Origin: Gaiellasilicea sp963705515
GTDB taxonomy: Bacteria; Actinomycetota; Thermoleophilia; Gaiellales; Gaiellaceae
Assembly (NCBI GenBank): GCA_963705515.1
Contig: CAVPJV010000001.1
Location: 248,001-312,000 of the forward strand
Direction of reading: 5' to 3'
DNA: 64,000 nucleotides
A model generated the notes under the pieces. The model did no database searches. It had not been told where the DNA came from and saw only the letters and a program-made list of their open reading frames with translations. The number at the start of each line of letters is the position of its first letter. Positions within the stretch are counted from its first letter, which is position 1. Position numbers and translations under genes: made by a program. Shown here piece by piece: positions 59,515 through 64,000 of this stretch.

Positions 59515-60443
59515 GTGATTCATCTCCGGCTCGTCGTCCCCGCCGACCTCGCCGGCAAGGTGCTGGCGCTGCTCGAGTCGCTCCCGTCGGCGCTCAACCT
59601 TGTCCACCTCCCCGGCGTCGCCCGCGAGCCGGAAGGCGACCTCGTCCTCGTCGATGTCGCGCGGGAGGATGCGAGCGCCGTCATCTCGCGGCTGCAGGAG
59701 CTCGGCCTCGGCGAGCGCGGGACGATCGCGACGATCGAGATCGACGCGGCGATCTCAGAGCGCGCGCTGGCGGCGGAGCGGGCGGCGGCCGGCTCGCCCG
59801 CCGACGCCGTCGTCTGGGAGCAGGTCGAGGCGCGAACGTCCGAGACCGCCGTGCTGTCGGGGAGCTTCCTCGCCTTCATGATCCTGGCGACGCTGATCGC
59901 CGCGGTCGGGATCGTCACCGACTCGATCATCCTGATCATCGGGGCGATGATCGTCGGCCCCGAGTTCGGGCCGCTCGCCGGACTCTGCGTCGCGCTCGTG
60001 CAGCGCCGCCGCGGTTGGCGTGGAGGTCGCTGACGGCGTTGCTCGTGGGCTTTCCGGTCGCGATCGTCGTCACGTACCTCGGCACGATCGTGCTCCGCGC
60101 GCTCGGGTTCTTCCCGGAGTCGATCGGCGGGCACGCGGAGACGCTCTTCATCTCCGACCCGAACCGCTACTCGGTGCTGGTCGCGGCGCTCGCGGGCGTC
60201 GCCGGGATGGTCTCGCTGACGACGGCCAAGGCGGGCGCGCTGATCGGCGTGCTCGTCTCGGTGACGACGATCCCCGCTGCCGCCAACGTCGCCGTCGCCG
60301 CCGCGTACCACGACTGGGGCGAGTGCGCCGGCGCGGCCGCCCAGCTCGTGATCAACCTGGTCGCGATCGTGGCGGCGGCGCTCGTCACGCTCGCCGTGCA
60401 GCGCGCGATCTCGTCGCGCCGCAGGATCTCGATCCGGCGGTAG
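59515..60443 (+). CDS. DUF389-family membrane protein (frameshifted)
   Basis: About 309 residues. A cytosolic ferredoxin-like N-terminal part (HLRLVVPADLAGKVLALLES; 1-105) leads to helices LSGSFLAFMILATLIAAVGI and IIGAMIVGPEFGPLAGLCVA, then, in another frame, LTALLVGFPVAIVVTYLGTI and three further helices to a TAG at 60443. The frame changes at 60005-60020; inserting one base in the CGCCGCCGC run joins QRR and RLAWRSLTAL. The span is 3n+2, so one base is probably missing. Divergent from the PHP gene. Confidence 0.8.
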
Positions 60444-60500
60444 CTGCCGCCGCGTTCGAAGCGCGGCGCGACCCGCCGATTTCGCGGCTACAACTAGGGC

Positions 60501-62237
60501 GTGCGCCGCGCCGTTCTGATCGCCGTCGCTCTGACGGCCCTGGTCGCCCCCGGCAGTGCATTCGCCCGCGAGTGCGGGATCCCGGACGCAAACCCGCTCT
60601 GGGTCGACTTCGCGGGCCACGACGCGCCGCTGCCACAGAAGCCGGGGCTGACGCTCGCGTTCACGTCCGGCACCGTCAAACCGGCGGAGGCGCGGCAGAA
60701 CGGCGCAGCGACGGTCTTCTTCGACCTCAACTTCAACAACCGCGTCGGCACGCCGACGGTGCCGGCCGATCCGGCGCTGATCCAGGAGCGCGCCGACCGG
60801 CTCTACGACTTCGCCGTTTCGGTGACGGGCTGCCAGACGCCGTGGATCGCGCTCAACGAGCTCTTCGGCGCCCAGACGCCGACCCCGTGGACGACGACAA
60901 CCGCCCAGTACCGCGCGAACACGCTCGCGCTCGTGCGGCGGTTGAAGGAGCGTGGCGCGGTTCCCGCCGTGACGATCGCGAACCCGCCCTATACGGGCGG
61001 CGACGCGGCGCAGTGGTGGCGCGACCTGGCCGCGTCGGCACTGCTGATCCGGCAGGTCTTCTTCACCTCGCCGAACGTGCCGCAGCTGCACGCGCTCGGG
61101 CCGATCCGGGCGAGCCGGACGATGCGCAGCGGCATGCGCGCGCTCGTGCGCAAGTTCACGGACATCGGGATCGCGCCGAGCAGGGTCGCGCTCGAGCTCC
61201 AGTTCCAGTCCGCGCCGGGCACGGGGGGACGCGAGGGACTGCAGCCGCGGGCCAAGTGGCTGGAGATCGTGAAGCTGCAGGCGCTCGCGGCGCGACGGGT
61301 GACGAAGGAGCTGCGAACGCACTCGATCTGGTCCTGGGGCTGGGCGACCTTCAGTGCCGAGGGGATCGATCCGGACAAGGGCGAGGCCGTGTGCGTCTAC
61401 CTCTGGGTCCGCGACCAGAACCTGTGCAGCGGGCCGGGAGCCGCCGGGCCGGCGCTGGACGCGTCGCTGACGGTCGGCCAGCTCGAGCAGCTGCGCGCGG
61501 GCGTGATCTGCGCCCTCCCGGCGGGGGAGATCCGGACGAGCGCAGTCGACCCGCTGGCACGCGCGATCGGCGATCGCGACATCGCGGCCAGCGTCGTGCT
61601 CGAGCGACTCGTGCTCCAGGAGGAGGTCGAGCTCGACGCGCACGCGGTGCTCGCGGCGGAGCTCGCGTTCGTGGACGACCACTTCCGCGGCAGCACCGCC
61701 GCGTATCTGGCCGCCCTCCGGCGGATCCAGCTGACGCGCGTCGCCGCACGTGGGCTGCTGCTGGACGAGCTTCGGCGCGAGGCCGTTCTGGCTCGGTTCT
61801 ACTCGCGGCGGTCAACCGGCGCCGAGGTGGCGGACTTCTACGGCACCTACTCGGGTCTGCGGGCCCGACTCGTCGAGACGGCGCGTCCCGTCGCCTGGCT
61901 CGGTGGGAAGACGCGTGGGATCGCGGTCGAGACGTTCGCACCCGCGCGCATCTTCGACCTCTCCCGCGCCGGTCGCGTGCGCACTCCGCAGGGCCAGCTC
62001 CTCGTCACGCCGCTCGGCGACACCGTCTTCCTCGGCACGATCCCGCTCGTCGAGGCGCGGGCCGCGATCGAGTCGTCGCTGAACCGCTTCGCCCGAGTCG
62101 CCGCCTACGAGAACTGGCTGGCGAAGGCGGAGGAGCGCGCGCTCGCCGAGGCGGTCTGCCTCGACGACCGCCTGCCCACGCCGGCGCCGCTGACGCTCGA
62201 CGACCTGCTCCCGTTCACCGCGCCCGAGTTCGACTAG
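60501..62237 (+). CDS. Large secreted protein of unknown function
   Basis: 578 residues. Signal peptide RRAVLIAVALTALVAPGSAF with cleavage near residue 22. N-terminal ~310 residues show WIALNELFGAQTPTPW and THSIWSWGWATFSAEG, spaced like the acid and aromatic strands of a TIM-barrel glycoside hydrolase, but no family is certain. The C-terminal ~250 residues (VVLERLVLQEEVELDAHAVL; SRRSTGAEVADFYGTYSGLR; TPLGDTVFLGTIPLVEARAA) resemble SurA/parvulin-type helical chaperone segments without the isomerase core. No close relative in the window. Confidence 0.7.
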   Translation: MRRAVLIAVALTALVAPGSAFARECGIPDANPLWVDFAGHDAPLPQKPGLTLAFTSGTVKPAEARQNGAATVFFDLNFNNRVGTPTVPADPALIQERADRLYDFAVSVTGCQTPWIALNELFGAQTPTPWTTTTAQYRANTLALVRRLKERGAVPAVTIANPPYTGGDAAQWWRDLAASALLIRQVFFTSPNVPQLHALGPIRASRTMRSGMRALVRKFTDIGIAPSRVALELQFQSAPGTGGREGLQPRAKWLEIVKLQALAARRVTKELRTHSIWSWGWATFSAEGIDPDKGEAVCVYLWVRDQNLCSGPGAAGPALDASLTVGQLEQLRAGVICALPAGEIRTSAVDPLARAIGDRDIAASVVLERLVLQEEVELDAHAVLAAELAFVDDHFRGSTAAYLAALRRIQLTRVAARGLLLDELRREAVLARFYSRRSTGAEVADFYGTYSGLRARLVETARPVAWLGGKTRGIAVETFAPARIFDLSRAGRVRTPQGQLLVTPLGDTVFLGTIPLVEARAAIESSLNRFARVAAYENWLAKAEERALAEAVCLDDRLPTPAPLTLDDLLPFTAPEFD

Positions 62238-62284
62238 GAAGAATGGGCCGGCGACGTCCGTCGCGTCGACCAGGGAGGCCCAGA

Positions 62285-62701
62285 ATGGCAACGAAGTCCG
62301 ACTTCACCGAGCAGGAGTGGGATCAGCTGCGCAAGGGCGCGACGGGGGCGGGTCTGCTCGTCTCCGTCAGCGACCGGAGCTTCTTCGACAGCTTCAAGGA
62401 GGCGAGCTCGCTGGCCAAGCATCTCGCTGCTGGACGGTCGGACGAGAGTGAGCTCGTCCGCGATCTCTCGGGCGAGCGTGCGAGTGGATTCGGAGTGAGG
62501 ACGGGCGCCCATGAGCTCGAGTCCGAGGCGCTCGAGGCGCTGCGGTCGGCCGTATCGACGCTCGAGGCCAAGGCGCCGGACGAGGTCGAGGCGTACAAGT
62601 CGTTCGTGCTCGAGCTCGCCGAGGCGGTCGGCAAGGCCGCCGGCGGTGGCGACGAGCCCGAGGCGGCGGCGATCGAGAAGATCAGGTCGGCGCTCGCCTG
62701 A
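62285..62701 (+). CDS. Small helical protein, unknown function
   Basis: 138 residues, acidic, all helical, no signal peptide. MATKSDFTEQEWDQLRKGAT, GAGLLVSVSDRSFFDSFKEA and ELESEALEALRSAVSTLEAK are the visible blocks. The layout recalls TerB-like helical proteins. ATG at 62285. The last 20 nt overlap the convergent tag gene. Confidence 0.7.
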   Translation: MATKSDFTEQEWDQLRKGATGAGLLVSVSDRSFFDSFKEASSLAKHLAAGRSDESELVRDLSGERASGFGVRTGAHELESEALEALRSAVSTLEAKAPDEVEAYKSFVLELAEAVGKAAGGGDEPEAAAIEKIRSALA

Positions 62702-63233
62702 AGCAGTCCAGCGTGTGGTCGTCCACGAGGCCGGCCGACTGCATGAACGCGTAGCAGGTCGTCGGGCCTGTGAAGCGGAAGCCGCGGCGCTTCAGCTCCT
62801 TGCTCATCGCCTGCGACTCCAACGTCTGGGCCGGGATCTCGGCGACGGTGCGCCAGGCGTTCACCTTCGGCTCGCCGTCGACGAACGACCAGAGCAGCTC
62901 CGTGAGCGGCACGTCCAGCGCAAGCGTCGCCCGCGCGTTGTCGATCACGGACTCGATCTTGCCGCGGTGCCGGACGATCCCTGCGTCGCCGAGCAGCCGC
63001 TCGACGTCGCGCTCGCCGAAGCCTGCGATCGCGTCGATGTCCCAGCCGGCGAACGCCGCTCGGTAGCCCTCGCGCTTGCGGAGGATCGTCGACCACGAGA
63101 GGCCGGCCTGCGCGCCCTCGAGGTTGAGGAGCTCGAAGAGCGTCCGCTCGCCGTGAACGGGCATGCCCCATTCCTCGTCGTGGTAGGTGACGTAGAGCGG
63201 ATCGTCGACGGGTACCCAGCCGCAGCGGATCAC
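62682..63233 (-). CDS. tag: DNA-3-methyladenine glycosylase I
   Basis: 183 residues from the GTG at 63233, so that IRCGWVPVDDPLYVTYHDEE is the N-terminus with the zinc Cys (residue 4) and His (about 17). HhH region LLNLEGAQAGLSWSTILRKR and GFRFTGPTTCYAFMQSAGLV; C-terminal zinc ligands in DDHTLDCFRRAP. Excises 3-methyladenine from DNA. Together with the AlkA-type gene at 5067 it gives two alkylation-repair glycosylases in the window. Confidence 0.93.
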   Translation of the reverse strand: MIRCGWVPVDDPLYVTYHDEEWGMPVHGERTLFELLNLEGAQAGLSWSTILRKREGYRAAFAGWDIDAIAGFGERDVERLLGDAGIVRHRGKIESVIDNARATLALDVPLTELLWSFVDGEPKVNAWRTVAEIPAQTLESQAMSKELKRRGFRFTGPTTCYAFMQSAGLVDDHTLDCFRRAPT

Positions 63234-63375
63234 CAGGACGAGGCTACCCCCGTCGGCGCACCCTTGCCTTCGGCCCCTGGGAGGCGCATAGTCGTGCTCG
63301 TGTAAGTCCCTCGCCACGTGACCCGTCTCCGTCGCGCCCGCGGCGGCTCTTTCACGTACCCGAGGAGGCTCTCGC

Positions 63376-64000
63376 ATGACCGCTCCGACCTGGCACTACG
63401 GCGTCACCGCGCGCTGGTGGGCCGAGTTCAACACATCCGGACCCGAGATCGACTACTTCAGGCGGTACGTCGAGGCCGGCCAGCCCGCGCTCGACCTCGC
63501 GTGCGGGACCGGCAGGCTGCTGCTCCCCTACCTCCGAGACGGCCTCGACGTCGACGGCGCCGACGTCTCCGCGGACATGATCGCGCTCTGCCGCGAGGCT
63601 GCGGAGCGGGAGGGGCTCGAGCCGGACCTCTACGTCCAGGCGAAGCACGAGCTCGACCTGCCGCGGCGGTACCGCACCGTCTTCATGTGCGGTGCTCTTG
63701 GGGTCGGCAGCACCCGGGCCGAGGATCAGGAGGCTTTGCGCCGCGTCCACGACCACCTCGAGCCCGGCGGTACGTTCGTCCTCGACAACGAAGTCCCGTA
63801 CGCCGACGGCAACGGGTGGCACTACTGGCAGAGCGAAGGGCGCGCGACGCTGCCGCGGCCGCGGCGGCCGCCGGGGGAGCGGCGCGCCGGCTCCGACGGC
63901 GCCGAGTACGAGCTCCGCTCGCGCGTGCTCGAGCTCGACCCGCTCGAGCAGCGCATGACGCTGGAGATGCAGGCCTTCATGTGGCGTGACGGCGAGCTCG
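63376..64000 (+). CDS. SAM-dependent methyltransferase, cut by the right edge
   Basis: 208 codons are visible. ALDLACGTGRLLLPYLRDGL is motif I; DVDGADVSADMIALCREAAE, MCGALGVGSTRAEDQEALRR and LEPGGTFVLDNEVPYADGNG follow as motifs II-IV of the Methyltransf_25 type. The N-terminus HYGVTARWWAEFNTSGPEID is common in small-molecule methylases. AGGAGG lies 7 nt before the ATG. Substrate unknown. Confidence 0.85.
   Translation, partial: MTAPTWHYGVTARWWAEFNTSGPEIDYFRRYVEAGQPALDLACGTGRLLLPYLRDGLDVDGADVSADMIALCREAAEREGLEPDLYVQAKHELDLPRRYRTVFMCGALGVGSTRAEDQEALRRVHDHLEPGGTFVLDNEVPYADGNGWHYWQSEGRATLPRPRRPPGERRAGSDGAEYELRSRVLELDPLEQRMTLEMQAFMWRDGEL

Noticed and set aside
60020..62701. 893-codon frame through DUF389 and the secreted protein
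   Set aside because: Only its last 138 codons are a real gene (62285); the rest is an Arg/Gly-rich shadow.
1..64000. tRNA, rRNA, CRISPR, insertion sequence or prophage
   Set aside because: No repeat-spacer array, transposase, integrase, terminal inverted repeats or tRNA-like cloverleaf was seen by eye.

Overview
The window is one block of a very GC-rich, gene-dense bacterial chromosome with short intergenic gaps, many GTG/TTG starts and frequent ATGA/GTGA stop-start overlaps. The gene content (2-oxoacid:ferredoxin oxidoreductase KorAB, OmpR-type two-component systems, MmpL/RND exporters, an actinobacterial-type polyphosphate/NUDIX neighbourhood, PASTA and lipobox proteins) points to the Actinobacteriota. 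Class Thermoleophilia is my best guess, by inference only. I see no tRNA, rRNA, CRISPR array, insertion sequence or prophage.

Layout. 1-5.9 kb: an SF2 helicase cut by the left edge, a TPR-like protein, a DCC-family redox protein whose first catalytic cysteine codon is TGA, then pgl, proC, a sugar acetyltransferase, a cyclic-nucleotide-binding protein and an AlkA-type glycosylase. 5.9-13.4 kb: methyltransferase, O-antigen-ligase-like protein, an MshEN/coiled-coil protein, a zinc-ribbon protein, and a PepSY protein divergent from an OmpR-type regulator/kinase pair. 13.4-18 kb: arsR-DUF2892-MmpL operon divergent from a CnoX-like thioredoxin, then VOC and OsmC proteins. 18-21.2 kb: korA, a small basic protein gene, korB. 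21.3-30.2 kb: mixed accessory genes (GST, a CNBD-Grx-TrxR-like fusion, GNAT, beta-lactamase-like, RibD/DHFR-like, formyltransferase, two paralogous small-domain proteins, an RTX-repeat protein) and two decayed gene remnants. 30.3-38.3 kb: a second two-component system, marR-MFS, a second MmpL, a haloalkane-dehalogenase-like hydrolase and a PASTA lipoprotein.

38.3-57.6 kb is a phosphate and polyphosphate region: phoP/phoR, pstSCAB-phoU, an ATP-grasp ligase, a second pstS, then, after an arsenic island (DUF2180, arsR, acr3, arsM, arsR, and a 46-residue Cys-rich ORF), DUF47-pit, CYTH-CHAD, a NUDIX-GH16 fusion, ppx and ppk1. 11-bp direct repeats resembling actinobacterial PHO boxes sit before phoP/phoR, pstS1, pstS2, the DUF47-pit/CYTH-CHAD gap and ppk1. 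This suggests one PhoP regulon joining phosphate uptake to polyphosphate turnover. Arsenate is a phosphate analogue, so the embedded arsenic genes fit that setting. Both arsenic promoters carry the same ATCGA-N6-TCGAT operator core. 57.6-64 kb: a Rieske oxygenase, a PHP phosphoesterase, a DUF389 membrane protein, a large secreted unknown, tag, and a methyltransferase cut by the right edge.

Seven otherwise intact genes (histidine kinase at 11.6 kb, korA, phoR, pstC, pit, ppk1, DUF389) carry small frame disruptions, nearly all single-base insertions. This looks more like sequence error than real decay, and the affected genes are annotated across their full span.
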